In this document: positions 32,760 through 41,213 of the stretch, piece after piece
How the letters are laid out: each line of letters begins with the position of its first letter
How positions within the stretch are numbered: the stretch's first letter is position 1
Source of the DNA: Bacteroidales bacterium UBA3289
GTDB taxonomy: Bacteria > Bacteroidota > Bacteroidia > Bacteroidales > UBA932
Assembly (NCBI GenBank): GCA_002361625.1
Contig: DETL01000026.1
Span: forward strand, 35,505-81,579
Direction: 5' to 3'
DNA: 46,075 nt
Made by a program: the position numbers and the translations under genes
Notes under the pieces: model-generated
The model's database searches: none
Seen by the model: the letters and a program-made list of their open reading frames with translations, nothing else
Told to the model about the DNA's origin: nothing

Positions 32760-33596
32760 ATGAAAAGGGTTATTCCATATTGGGAAAAGGGATCTGAATG
32801 GAACCAAAAGTCTTTTTCCATCCACAAACTGCAATCCCATGCTCCGATTGAAGCGACGGAGATTCCGCAGGCTTCGTTGCCGATGTTCTCCTTCCTTTTT
32901 CTGCTGGGGGGAGAAGTGCTGGCCGAAATCGACGGGAAAAACTGCCTCATCCGGGGCGGCCATTTCCTCATGATTCCGGATCACATGCCTTTTTCCATCC
33001 GTTATTTCAAGAACATCGTGGGTTATACAGGCTCTTTTGACATTTCCTTTCTCCGGGATGCGAACTATCCTTGCCTGACTTGCGGGAAACCGGTCCTCCA
33101 TACTTTCTGGTTCGACGGGGCCACCATGGTAGGAGAGCTCTTAGACCAGATCGTCACGGCCTCTGTCCGCGGGGACGACGGTTACATCATCCGCGCCTTC
33201 GACCTGTTGCTTTACTCGCTGGAATTCCCGGCCAGTGGAAAGACGCACCCCATTGTGAACCGGTTCATGGAACTCATCTTCGACCGTTCCGTCCCGATGG
33301 GTTCCGTATCGGGCTATGCCGCCAAACTGGGCATCTCGCCCAGCTACCTGAACAAACTGGTCCGCACGGAAACCCGGCACAGTGCCATGGAATGGGTGGA
33401 AATCGCCCGTGTCAATTGGGCAAAGACCCTGCTGAAGGATCGGGAACGCTCCATCGCGGACATTTCTTACGCCATCGGCATCGAGGACCCGTCCTATTTT
33501 TCGCGCTTTTTCCGCAAATACACCCGCATGACCCCTTCCGAGTTCCGGAAGGAGGCTTCGATCCGGCCCGAAATCCAGGTCATGGACCTGTTCTGA
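32760..33596 (+). CDS. AraC-family transcriptional regulator
   Basis: A 278-residue regulator starting MKRVIPYWEKGSEW at 32760. The N-terminal half is a cupin-like sensor domain (LFLLGGEVLAEIDGKNCLIRGGHFLMIP). The C-terminal 95 residues form the double helix-turn-helix of the AraC family, ending with ADISYAIGIEDPSYFSRFFRKYTRMTPSEFRK. It would bind DNA as a response to a small ligand. It is divergent from the DUF1538-PII operon with 75 bp between starts, making that operon a likely target. The cell-wall hydrolase gene is convergent 9 bp downstream. Confidence 0.92.
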   Translation: MKRVIPYWEKGSEWNQKSFSIHKLQSHAPIEATEIPQASLPMFSFLFLLGGEVLAEIDGKNCLIRGGHFLMIPDHMPFSIRYFKNIVGYTGSFDISFLRDANYPCLTCGKPVLHTFWFDGATMVGELLDQIVTASVRGDDGYIIRAFDLLLYSLEFPASGKTHPIVNRFMELIFDRSVPMGSVSGYAAKLGISPSYLNKLVRTETRHSAMEWVEIARVNWAKTLLKDRERSIADISYAIGIEDPSYFSRFFRKYTRMTPSEFRKEASIRPEIQVMDLF

Positions 33597-33605
33597 CCGG
33601 CCTCT

Positions 33606-36584
33606 TTATTTCACCAGATACTGCATCGAGATGCGCAGGACCATGTCCAACGCACCTTCCGTCGTAAGCGTTTCCAAAGGGAAGCCGAAGGCGATCGTGC
33701 GGTGCTTGCCGTCATCCAGCAGCGTAGCGGCCGGAATGGCGGTTCCGGCATAGCGGAGAAGGGTCATCGCCTTGTCCGAGGCGGGTTCGATCCCGTCGGG
33801 ATTCTCCACCCGGTACACTTTGTCCGTGAACAGGCGGTTGTAGGTCATCGGGCCGCCGAACTGGACGGGACCGCCCTCTTTCGGGACGACGATGCCGGAA
33901 ACATCTCCGTAATTGGTCACCCACTTGTAGCCCAGTACGTCGCGGATGAAAGTCCGGGTCTTTTCCCGGGCCGTCTCGTTGAAAGTGACCGGATACACGT
34001 TGTCCCAGGCATCCGTGCCGATATAGGCGCCGGAAATCAGGATGCTTCCTCCCTTCTCCGCGTAGGCGCGGAGTGCGTCCTGAAGGGCGGCGGGAAACAC
34101 TGTATAGCGGTCCGGGACGGCTCCGCTCCCGATTTTCGTCGTCACCTGCTTGCCGCAGATCACATCGACCGCCGCATAGGCCGACGTCTCCATCTCCGGG
34201 AAGGCGTCCACGCTGGTGGAACAGACCGTGTAGCCTGCATCGAGCAGGGAGCGCCCGTGGAGGGCGGGGTAGTCGAAGGTGTTGCCGGCGATGATCCGTC
34301 CGGCGCGGTTCGTGTACGAGCCGCCGAAACCGGGATTATCGTCATCGGTCCAGGCCTTGCCGCGGTCGAACTGATTCACCTGCCCGACGAACGTGATGTC
34401 GTACCGGTCCGGTACTCCGCTGTCGATGTCATCAAAGAATCCGCCGTAGGAGGGCGTGTCGATCCAGGTTGGAGCTGATATGCGTGTGAAGTTATTGACA
34501 ATCAGGATATTCTTCGTGTTGTCCCCGGGTGTTCCCACCGTCAGCGTCTCGGAAGGGAAACTCTTTCCGCCCTGGTTGTAGGCGACGATCCGGAAACTGT
34601 ACAGCCGGTTCTTGCGGATCGGCACGGTCACGCTCAGCCGCTTCCCGTCTTTCCGGACATCCTCCAGAATGACTCCGGTGTCGAAGGCCCCGTCGTCCTC
34701 CCGGGTATAAAGGATGTACCCGGCGGGCTTGGCCGTCGGTTCCAGCGGATCCGTCCGGTCCGTCCAGCTCAGCACGGCCTTCCCGTCCTGGATCTCGGCC
34801 CGGAACGAGGTGACCGGCAGCGGTTGCACGGTGTAATTGCATCCGTACCGGGCACTGAGGTACTTGAGGATTCCCTTGTACACCGAGCGGGAGGCCGTGA
34901 ACCGGAATGTGGGGTCCAGACCGTATTTCATGTCGGCAAAGTTCTGATGGGAAAGCAGTTCCATGAGCATTCCCGGAACACCGGTCGTCCGGGATTCACT
35001 GTAGGAACGGTCCCAGGTCTGCCGGCGGGACCATTTCGGATTGAACTGGGCCCGGATGTCGTTCACGACCTGGGTCTGGACGAGGTCCGTCAGGAGCCGT
35101 CCGTTCATCCGGGACTCTCCGTTGGGCAGTTCTTCCTTGTTCTCGCAAACAAGCGTGTAGATTCCCAGCGTACCTACGATGGAATCGTTGGGCGTTACGC
35201 CGGCATCGCTGTGGAATGCCAGGGACAGGTCGAAGGGGATCCGTCGTCCGGAGACGGAAGGATTCACGCGGGATCCGCCGGAAAGGCGGGATACCCAGCG
35301 TCCGCGCCCGGCATAGTCCCGGGTGTAGTCGTCCTCCCAGTCGTCGAACTCATGGACATCCATCCCTCCCCACTGCATGCTGTACAGGGCTCCTTCCGCA
35401 AAAGCCGGATAGCCGGAGGTCGTCCCGCCGCGCTCGATCTTGCCCATCCCGCCGCCGAAGCGGACGGCATCGGCACTGACGATCCCGCCGGAGGTGCTCT
35501 GGTTCGTCAGGAGAACATATCCCGCGTCGCCTTCGTCGAAGGTGAATGTCCCGAGATAGACCCAGGTGGAACCTCCCATCCGCTGGTTCACGTGAAACAC
35601 GCTCTCTCCGCCCAGGTGGTGGACGGTATAGACGGCGTCGGTCGTGCTGTTGGGGAAAGAGCAGTAGGAAACATAGACGGCATATTCTCCGCGTACCGGA
35701 ATGTCGGGGCGCCAGGTGGCGGAAGCCTTCCCTTCGCCGGAAGAGGTCTCGCAGATGCGGGCGGTTCCGGTCTCGAAGGGGTTCTCATAGACGTGGTACA
35801 CCGGTTTCGTGTCGGAAAAACCGGGTCCGGCGGCCTCCCAGGGACCGGTTTCCTTGTAGAGCCCGGTGCGGCGCATCCTTCCGGTCCGTTCCTCTTTGAA
35901 GGACGGATCGTTGTCACAGACGACTTCCCAGCTCTGGATGTCCCGTTCGCGCGGGGTGACCACCACGGCGCCGGCGTTCTCCAGCATGGGAATCAGGTAG
36001 GGGAGGACATACCCCTGCGTGTACATGTCTTCCACGGTCCGGTGCGTGGCGGCCCGCTGCCATTCCCACCGGTCGGTCTTGGCTTCGTAGTAGCGGCCGT
36101 GGCTCTGCCAGAGGGCGATGTGCCTGCCGGAAAGCCCCCGGCTCCATTTCTCGTCGGTCCGGACGAGGGGGATGGTCCGCCCCTTCGGGTCTCCGGTCCT
36201 CAGGTCCGTTTCCACCGGACCGCCGTTCTTGCCGATCTCAGGCATCGGCAGTCGGTTCAGGTCCACTTCCTTGGCGAAGATGTCGCCCAGGGTATAGGCC
36301 CGGTAAGCCGGCGGTGCCAGGCTGCGGAGCTCTTCCCGGAACCACTCCACGTCGGCCTTGCGCCAGGGGAAGTCGGACAGTTCCTGGCTGAAGTAGAAAT
36401 CCAGCGTCGTACCCCGCTTCTTGACTTTGGAAAGCTTGAGGGGGACTTTGACCCGGGTGCGCCGCTCCATACGGGCCCGGAGGGAATCGGCCGCCACCCG
36501 GAATTCGCTGGCGGTCTGGGCATGGAGGGTCGCACTGGCGGAAAGGAGTGCAGCCAGGAGGATGGGGAGTGCTTTTCCGGTCAT
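33606..36584 (-). CDS. Secreted amidase with golvesin-like and FN3 domains
   Basis: A 992-residue exported protein (signal peptide to about residue 22, ending LHAQ). An N-acetylmuramoyl-L-alanine amidase (Amidase_3-like) domain is split by an insertion. Candidate zinc ligands are H162 in IALWQSHGRYY, E185 in HRTVEDMYTQ and H458 in LAFHSDAG, with catalytic E542 in MLMELLSHQNF. The insertion at about 260-380 looks like a golvesin C-terminal beta-sandwich domain. A fibronectin type III domain follows near 600-710, then a C-terminal alpha/beta domain (ILIVNNFTRIS, GGSILISGAYIG). It would cut peptidoglycan stem peptides in the periplasm or at the surface. It is the last gene of a four-gene ATGA-coupled unit. 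Confidence 0.85.
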   Translation of the reverse strand: MTGKALPILLAALLSASATLHAQTASEFRVAADSLRARMERRTRVKVPLKLSKVKKRGTTLDFYFSQELSDFPWRKADVEWFREELRSLAPPAYRAYTLGDIFAKEVDLNRLPMPEIGKNGGPVETDLRTGDPKGRTIPLVRTDEKWSRGLSGRHIALWQSHGRYYEAKTDRWEWQRAATHRTVEDMYTQGYVLPYLIPMLENAGAVVVTPRERDIQSWEVVCDNDPSFKEERTGRMRRTGLYKETGPWEAAGPGFSDTKPVYHVYENPFETGTARICETSSGEGKASATWRPDIPVRGEYAVYVSYCSFPNSTTDAVYTVHHLGGESVFHVNQRMGGSTWVYLGTFTFDEGDAGYVLLTNQSTSGGIVSADAVRFGGGMGKIERGGTTSGYPAFAEGALYSMQWGGMDVHEFDDWEDDYTRDYAGRGRWVSRLSGGSRVNPSVSGRRIPFDLSLAFHSDAGVTPNDSIVGTLGIYTLVCENKEELPNGESRMNGRLLTDLVQTQVVNDIRAQFNPKWSRRQTWDRSYSESRTTGVPGMLMELLSHQNFADMKYGLDPTFRFTASRSVYKGILKYLSARYGCNYTVQPLPVTSFRAEIQDGKAVLSWTDRTDPLEPTAKPAGYILYTREDDGAFDTGVILEDVRKDGKRLSVTVPIRKNRLYSFRIVAYNQGGKSFPSETLTVGTPGDNTKNILIVNNFTRISAPTWIDTPSYGGFFDDIDSGVPDRYDITFVGQVNQFDRGKAWTDDDNPGFGGSYTNRAGRIIAGNTFDYPALHGRSLLDAGYTVCSTSVDAFPEMETSAYAAVDVICGKQVTTKIGSGAVPDRYTVFPAALQDALRAYAEKGGSILISGAYIGTDAWDNVYPVTFNETAREKTRTFIRDVLGYKWVTNYGDVSGIVVPKEGGPVQFGGPMTYNRLFTDKVYRVENPDGIEPASDKAMTLLRYAGTAIPAATLLDDGKHRTIAFGFPLETLTTEGALDMVLRISMQYLVK

Positions 36585-36985
36585 TTGCGTAGTTTCCGAA
36601 AGTTGATGAGCAGAACGATGAGGGAACTGATGCCGAGGGCGAGGAGGTCGGCCTTGAAATCGTTGACGTCCCCGCTCCGGTAGGTGGTGAGCCGTGCCTG
36701 GCCCACTTCCGTTCCGACAGCCAGGAGGATGCCGGCTGCGAAGGTCGCCACGGTCCCGAGGACGGAAAGCCAGGGCTTGGCGGAATACCCGTCAAACGCG
36801 AGGAAGGCGAGGATCGGGAACGGGAAGAACATCAGGAAATGGACGATCTTGTCGATGGGGATGCCCCAGAAGGAGCGCTGTACGTCGGGCATGCCGTCGA
36901 AGTGGCCGAAGCACAGCCAGACGACGGCGGCGAGGTACAGGAAGAACGCGATCCTCGCGGCAAGCAGCCGGTTCCGCGGACTCAT
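36581..36985 (-). CDS. VanZ-like membrane protein
   Basis: A 134-residue protein with four predicted membrane helices and the VanZ-like segment DKIVHFLMFFPFPILAF. A further conserved stretch reads GTEVGQARLTTYRSGDVNDFKADLLALG (broken here only by its length). VanZ proteins are associated with glycopeptide resistance or cell-envelope functions, mechanism unclear. Its stop codon overlaps the start of the amidase gene (ATGA), and its start overlaps the CBM9-like gene, so expression is tightly linked to both. Confidence 0.85.
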   Translation of the reverse strand: MSPRNRLLAARIAFFLYLAAVVWLCFGHFDGMPDVQRSFWGIPIDKIVHFLMFFPFPILAFLAFDGYSAKPWLSVLGTVATFAAGILLAVGTEVGQARLTTYRSGDVNDFKADLLALGISSLIVLLINFRKLRK

Positions 36986-37617
36986 CCGAGGAGGAGCTCG
37001 CCGAAGAATTCCGGCCGGTGGAAGTCAGGGGAGGGCGTGCCGACGGGATTCCAGCTCACGAAATGCGGATGGGCGGTCTTGTCTCCGCACTTGTAGAAAT
37101 TGCCGCGGACCGCCTTCGGAAGGTTTTCCGGGTCGATGCCTATGAGTTCGAAGGGAATCACGACCGTGACGCGCCAGTTCCAGATGCCGCCGTCGTACTC
37201 CTGAGGCCCTTCGAACTGCGCGGTCCGGATGATTTCCTCCATTTCTTCGGCAGGGCGTTTGACCCGGTTCTCCCGGCCTGCACCCTTGGCGGCGAGGACC
37301 TTTCCGAGCGGATTGATCTCGAAATTGTAGTATTCGGTTCCGTCGGGATTCCCGAGGAATACTTCCACGCAGCTGTCTTCCCACTGGCGGCCGTTGTCCT
37401 CCGTATTCTGGGCCCGGAGGTCCAGTCCGCTCACGCGGAAATCCACGATGAGGCCCTCCTCCGTCCGGGCGATGCGGCCGGCGCAGAAGGGAGCGTAAGG
37501 GAAGTCGGCCGGCCAGTTGACCTGGTCCACCTGGAAGCGGGCGCCATGAAGTTCAAGGGCGGTGTCGAGGTCGAGTTCCTCGAAATCGGCGATAAGGGGT
37601 ACGCGTATCTGTTTCAT
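36982..37617 (-). CDS. CBM9-like carbohydrate-binding protein
   Basis: A 211-residue protein with the carbohydrate-binding family 9-like fold: WEDSCVEVFLGNPDGTEYYNFEINPLG, then VTVVIPFELIGI and a C-terminal SWNPVGTPSPDFHRPEFFGEL. It has no signal peptide, so it is likely cytoplasmic or leaves by another route. Proteins of this type are found beside glycan-processing genes in Bacteroidota, but their ligands are unknown. It overlaps both neighbours by 4 bp (VanZ-like downstream, ABC exporter upstream). Confidence 0.8.
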   Translation of the reverse strand: MKQIRVPLIADFEELDLDTALELHGARFQVDQVNWPADFPYAPFCAGRIARTEEGLIVDFRVSGLDLRAQNTEDNGRQWEDSCVEVFLGNPDGTEYYNFEINPLGKVLAAKGAGRENRVKRPAEEMEEIIRTAQFEGPQEYDGGIWNWRVTVVIPFELIGIDPENLPKAVRGNFYKCGDKTAHPHFVSWNPVGTPSPDFHRPEFFGELLLG

Positions 37618-39464
37618 AAGGATTGCATGTCGTTGAGTTTCTTGTAATAGCCGTCCAGGGCGATGAGCTGCTCGTGCCGTCCGCGTTCGACCACCTTCCC
37701 TTCGTGCAGGACGATGATTTCGTCGGCATTCTTCACGGTGGACAGGCGGTGGGCGATGGCAATGGTGGTCCGGGTGCTCATCAGATGGTCCAGGGCGTCC
37801 TGGACGATGCGTTCGGATTCGGTGTCCAGGGAGGCAGTCGCCTCGTCCAGGATCAGGATGGGCGGGTTCTTGAGGATGGCCCGGGCGATGGAAAGACGCT
37901 GCCGCTGGCCGCCGGAGAGTTTCGTTCCCCGGTCGCCGATGTTGGTCTGGTAACCTTCCGGCTTTTCCATGATGAAGTCATGGGCATTGGCAATCTTCGC
38001 CGCGGCGATGACCTCCTCCTCGGTGGCGTTTTCCACACCGAAGGCGATGTTGTTGAAGATGGTGTCGTTGAACAGGATCGGATCCTGGTTCACGTTGCCC
38101 ATGAGCGAGCGCAGGTCCTTGACCTTGAGCTTCTTGACATCCTTTCCGTCGATGGTGATCCGGCCGCCTGTCGCGTCATAGAAACGGGGGATGAGGTCCA
38201 CCAGGGTGGACTTGCCGGCGCCGGATTCGCCCACGATCGCGACCATCTTCCCGCGGGGAATTTCCAGGTCCACGCCCTTGAGCACTTCGCGTCCGCTTTC
38301 GTAGGAAAACTGGACTCCCTCGAAGGCGATCCTGTCCTTGAATTCCTGGATGCCGGCGGCGTCCGGGGCTTCCTGGATGGGGTTCTCGGCCTCCAGGATG
38401 CGGTTGATGCGCTCCATCGACGCGAGTCCCTTCGGAATGCCATAGGTGGCGCGGGAGAGTTCCTTGATGGGCTCGATGACGGAGTAGAGGATGATCATGA
38501 AAAAGATGAACTGCGAGGCGTCCATGAAGCTTCCGCCGAAAAGACCTTTTCCCCGGATGATCAGGTAGCCGCCAAAGGCCAGGACCGCCATGATCATCAC
38601 GGTTCCCAGGAATTCGCTCACGGGATGGGCCGACGCCTGGCGGGTGTTCACCCGGTTGATCTTCCGGCGCATCCGGTCGGTGACGCCCTCGAAGCGGTCG
38701 GACATCTTCTTCTCGGCGTTGAAAGCCTTGATGACGCGGAGGCCGCCCAGGGTTTCCTCCACCTGGGCCATGGTGTCGCTCCAAAGGGTCTGCGCCTCCA
38801 GGGACTGCCGCTTGAGCTGTTTGCCGATAACGCCCATCACCCAGACGAAGGCGGGGACGAAAGTAAGCATCACGAGCATCATTTCCGGACTCAGGAACAC
38901 CAGGAACCCGAAATAGAGGACGATCAGGATCGGGTCCTTGATCAGCATCTCGATGGAAGCGGTGATGGAGGTCTCCACCTCGTTCACGTCGCCGCTCATC
39001 CGGGCGATGATGTCGCCCTTGCGTTCCTGGGAGAAGAAACCGATGGGCAGGTTCAGAATCTTGTTGTAGATGCGGTTGCGGATGTCCTTGACGATGCCGG
39101 TGCGGATCGGGATCATCACGGCGGCGGATCCGAAATAGCAGGAGGTCTTGAGCGCCGTGAAGAAGATCATGACCGCGCACAGCAGCAAAAGGGCCGTGAC
39201 GGCTCCGTGCTGGGCGGAAAAGTCGGATACCAGCCAATAGGCGTTGTTGACCAGGATGTCCTTGAAGGAATACCCTTCCGTTCCCCAGGGGATGAATGCG
39301 TACTGGGCCGTATCCAGCCGGAACAGGATGTTCAGCAGGGGGACGATCACCGCAAAGGAGAAGATATTGAAGATGGCCGACAGAATGTTCAGGAGGACCG
39401 CCCCCGCGAGATAGGGCTTGTAGGGGGAGGCATACTGCCTCATCATCTTGATGAATTCACGCAT
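37614..39464 (-). CDS. MsbA-like ABC exporter (fused permease-ATPase)
   Basis: A 616-residue half-transporter. The membrane domain (residues 1-330) contains six helices and LPIGFFSQERKGDIIARMSGDVNEVE, a typical exporter coupling region. The ATPase domain has Walker A GESGAGKST, signature LSGGQRQR, Walker B ILILDEATASLD and H-loop IAHRLST. It works as a homodimer and probably flips a lipid or lipid-linked substrate such as lipid A. MsbA is the best-known relative, but specificity cannot be inferred. It begins the four-gene unit ending with the amidase, with a consensus promoter at 39489-39519. Confidence 0.9.
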   Translation of the reverse strand: MREFIKMMRQYASPYKPYLAGAVLLNILSAIFNIFSFAVIVPLLNILFRLDTAQYAFIPWGTEGYSFKDILVNNAYWLVSDFSAQHGAVTALLLLCAVMIFFTALKTSCYFGSAAVMIPIRTGIVKDIRNRIYNKILNLPIGFFSQERKGDIIARMSGDVNEVETSITASIEMLIKDPILIVLYFGFLVFLSPEMMLVMLTFVPAFVWVMGVIGKQLKRQSLEAQTLWSDTMAQVEETLGGLRVIKAFNAEKKMSDRFEGVTDRMRRKINRVNTRQASAHPVSEFLGTVMIMAVLAFGGYLIIRGKGLFGGSFMDASQFIFFMIILYSVIEPIKELSRATYGIPKGLASMERINRILEAENPIQEAPDAAGIQEFKDRIAFEGVQFSYESGREVLKGVDLEIPRGKMVAIVGESGAGKSTLVDLIPRFYDATGGRITIDGKDVKKLKVKDLRSLMGNVNQDPILFNDTIFNNIAFGVENATEEEVIAAAKIANAHDFIMEKPEGYQTNIGDRGTKLSGGQRQRLSIARAILKNPPILILDEATASLDTESERIVQDALDHLMSTRTTIAIAHRLSTVKNADEIIVLHEGKVVERGRHEQLIALDGYYKKLNDMQSL

Positions 39465-39488
39465 CCTTCGCTTTGATTTGTAATCTTA

Positions 39489-39519
39489 CAAAGTTAACTA
39501 TTTTCACTATCTTTGCAAA
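39489..39519 (-). promoter_or_regulatory. Promoter of the ABC-CBM9-VanZ-amidase operon
   Basis: Minus strand: TTTG -33 at 39516-39519 and TAACTTTG -7 at 39489-39496 with a 19-bp spacer. It interleaves with the -7 box of the divergent glycosyltransferase-like gene. Confidence 0.75.
39508..39515 (+). promoter_or_regulatory. -7 box of the glycosyltransferase-like gene
   Basis: TATCTTTG matches TAnnTTTG, 20 bp before the ATG. It directly abuts the -33 box of the opposite-strand ABC operon promoter. Confidence 0.6.
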
Positions 39520-39535
39520 GAATAAGACTTGACAG

Positions 39536-40405
39536 ATGGCCCAGATTGACTTCATCATCCCCGTCCGGAACGTGGATACGCTGCACCGGACGCTATCCAT
39601 GCTCGCCTTCCAGAAGGATCACGGTTTCCGCGCCCATGTCGTGGACCTGACCGGCTCGTCGGCCTCCAGCGCGATGGTGGCGGAGTTCGACACGCGGATT
39701 CCCGTCGATGTCGTGGAGGTGGAAATAACCGGAGAGCCTTTGTACCAGCAGCTTCTGGCTGCCGTCCCTTCGGCGGAGTGGGTCTGTTTCCTGAGCCCGG
39801 ACGTGGACCTGACTCCGACCAGTGTCAAGCGGATGTCCCGCTGCATCGACGACCATGACGGTTACGATGTCTTTCACTGGAATCTGGCGGAGCCTTTTCG
39901 GAAATACAGACTCAAAACCCGTCCGGACAAGCTGTTCACCCTGCTGTATGTCGATGGGGGAGTCGCCCCGCTTTCTTCCTTCGTCTTCCGGGCCCAGGCA
40001 CTTCGGGAGGCCTTCGAGGCCGATCCGGAGGCGGCCTGCATGGACCTTTCCACCGTATTCGCCGGTGCGAAGAAGACCGCGATCCGTTCCGCCCGCTGGG
40101 AGCGCATCGGTTACACGGCCCCGGCCGTTTCCGATGACCCGTCCCAGGTGGAAAAGGATGTCCGTGCCCGCCTCTCCTTCTTCCAATGGTCGGAGCGCTA
40201 CTTCGGGGAGGAACATCCCCTGGGCACCGGCGACCGCCTGAAGCTCTATGCCACGGAGCTGGCCCGCCTCTATCCGAGCTTCACCTATGAAGAGCTGAAG
40301 GAGAACCTGAACAGCTTCCCGCTGGTGAACGGACCCATCCGGAAAATGCGGGCGGCATCGGCCCTGAAAGCGGCCTTGAAGGCCCGTCAAGAAAGTTTGA
40401 AATAA
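39536..40405 (+). CDS. GT2-like glycosyltransferase or related GT-A protein
   Basis: A 289-residue cytoplasmic protein with a GT-A nucleotide-sugar-binding start, MAQIDFIIPVRNVDTLHRTL, and the acidic SPDVDLTPTSVKRM in the DXD-like position. It also has FHWNLAEPF and a C-terminal helical region. It is shorter than many GT2 enzymes and the canonical late motifs (such as an ED before the acceptor site and QxxRW) are not evident. It may therefore be a divergent or inactive member. It stands alone, upstream of tRNA-Pro, with its own -7 box. Confidence 0.65.
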   Translation: MAQIDFIIPVRNVDTLHRTLSMLAFQKDHGFRAHVVDLTGSSASSAMVAEFDTRIPVDVVEVEITGEPLYQQLLAAVPSAEWVCFLSPDVDLTPTSVKRMSRCIDDHDGYDVFHWNLAEPFRKYRLKTRPDKLFTLLYVDGGVAPLSSFVFRAQALREAFEADPEAACMDLSTVFAGAKKTAIRSARWERIGYTAPAVSDDPSQVEKDVRARLSFFQWSERYFGEEHPLGTGDRLKLYATELARLYPSFTYEELKENLNSFPLVNGPIRKMRAASALKAALKARQESLK

Positions 40406-40433
40406 AATTCTTGCTTTTTCGGAAAAGAATACC

Positions 40434-40441
40434 GATATTTG
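40434..40441 (+). promoter_or_regulatory. -7 box of tRNA-Pro
   Basis: GATATTTG matches TAnnTTTG with one mismatch, 20 bp before the mature tRNA. A possible TTG lies at 40411-40413. Confidence 0.5.
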
Positions 40442-40461
40442 CAATCCCTTTCGGGGGACCT

Positions 40462-40534
40462 CTGGATGTAGCGCAGTTGGTAGCGCACCTGGTTAGGGAC
40501 CAGGAGGTCGCTGGTTCAAGTCCAGTCATCCAGA
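40462..40534 (+). tRNA. tRNA-Pro (anticodon AGG)
   Basis: Acceptor CTGGATG/CATCCAG with discriminator A, D stem GCGC/GCGC, anticodon stem CCTGG/CCAGG with loop TTAGGGA, T arm GCTGG-TTCAAGT-CCAGT. The C1-G72 pair is typical of bacterial tRNA-Pro. The anticodon at 40495-40497 is AGG, which is unusual for bacteria. CCA is not encoded. Confidence 0.9.
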
Positions 40535-40572
40535 CACAAGGGCAGGCTTCGGCCTGCCTTTTTTGTGTCTGG
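40530..40572 (+). terminator. tRNA-Pro terminator inside a mirrored inverted repeat
   Basis: Inner stem GGCAGGC (40541-40547), loop TTCG, GCCTGCC (40552-40558), followed by TTTTTT. Outer arms CCAGACACAA (40530-40539) and TTGTGTCTGG (40563-40572) repeat the 3' end of the mature tRNA in inverted form. Confidence 0.8.
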
Positions 40573-40707
40573 CCGCCTGGAGCTTGAACCCTATCTACCG
40601 ACCTTTTGAGGGGGCTCTGCCCCCTAATACCCCCGCGGCTCCCGACCTATAAGTCCTCGTTCCTCGGACCCGGTCTCCGCCGGGCGCTCTGATGAGCGCC
40701 TTACTCC

Positions 40708-40855
40708 GTGAAAACTTAAAGAGCACCGATAGGCCCTGGAACGCCGTAGAATGCGGTTGAGTGCTCTTCAGCCTATTCCTGGAAGGTGCCTGAAGAGCGC
40801 TGATCCTCGATATAGCTCGTCAGGGGCGGATTGCCGCTCTTCAAGTTTTCGTCAC
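40708..40855. repeat. Alternating inverted repeats with mutually exclusive pairings
   Basis: Four related arms occur in the order A, B, A', B'. They are AAGAGCAC (40719-40726), GTGCTCTTCAG (40761-40771), CTGAAGAGCG (40790-40799) and CGCTCTTC (40835-40842). A pairs with B (8 bp), B with A' (9 bp) and A' with B' (8 bp). An outer stem extends A and B' (40708-40724 with 40836-40855). Confidence 0.6.
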
Positions 40856-40975
40856 CGAGTTGGTTCCGATCATCAACTTGATGACTGGCTAGGCGGAGTA
40901 GAAATCGACTAGAACGGCCCGTATAGTCATGATGGTGAATCCGCTCTATATTGCCCCCTTTGGTTCGGTCATAAT

Positions 40976-41046
40976 TGCCCCCCCCTTCTTTTATCGAAAT
41001 ACGAAAAGTAAGCTAAAGAGAGCAAAAACCTCCTCAGCCTGCTTTC
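40976..41046. repeat. C-tract plus hairpin sequence, copy 1
   Basis: A run of eight C (40978-40985), then TTTTATCGAAAT and AGCCTGCTTTCT, similar to 44314-44392. An imperfect inverted repeat (AAAAGTAAGCT with AGCCTGCTTTC) spans the second half. Confidence 0.4.
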
Positions 41047-41213
41047 TAATAAGGATTCCTATCTCATACCCTAAAGGGTCATTCTCTTCGGGCAAAAGGG
41101 GTAGTTTGAAATCGGACTAAATGGGTGATGACGCTCGTAAACAAGGGCTTTACTTCCTTAATCTTGAATGCCATTATTCGTTTCTTTCGGTAAGCTCTGA
41201 TGGGTGAGAGCCT

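Larger units (their letters stand above)
40573..41213. other. Gene-free region with hairpins and mobile-element debris
   Basis: I see no convincing coding sequence. The left part contains GGGGGCTCTGCCCCC, then GGTCTCCGC and the hairpin GGCGCTC-TGAT-GAGCGCC (40683-40700), like the region after tmRNA. A set of alternating inverted repeats follows at 40708-40855. From about 40920 the base composition becomes AT-rich, beginning with two C-rich blocks (TTGCCCCCTTTGG and a run of eight C at 40978-40985) that resemble insertion-sequence ends. Confidence 0.6.

Noticed and set aside
39536..40405. A canonical GT2 enzyme with full catalytic set
   Set aside because: Only the N-terminal fold and an SPDVDL acidic patch are visible; I kept the call as GT-A-like with moderate confidence.
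40573..41213. CRISPR array or retron hidden in the hairpin region
   Set aside because: There are no regular direct repeats with unique spacers, and no reverse transcriptase is next to it; the repeats are alternating inverted arms.
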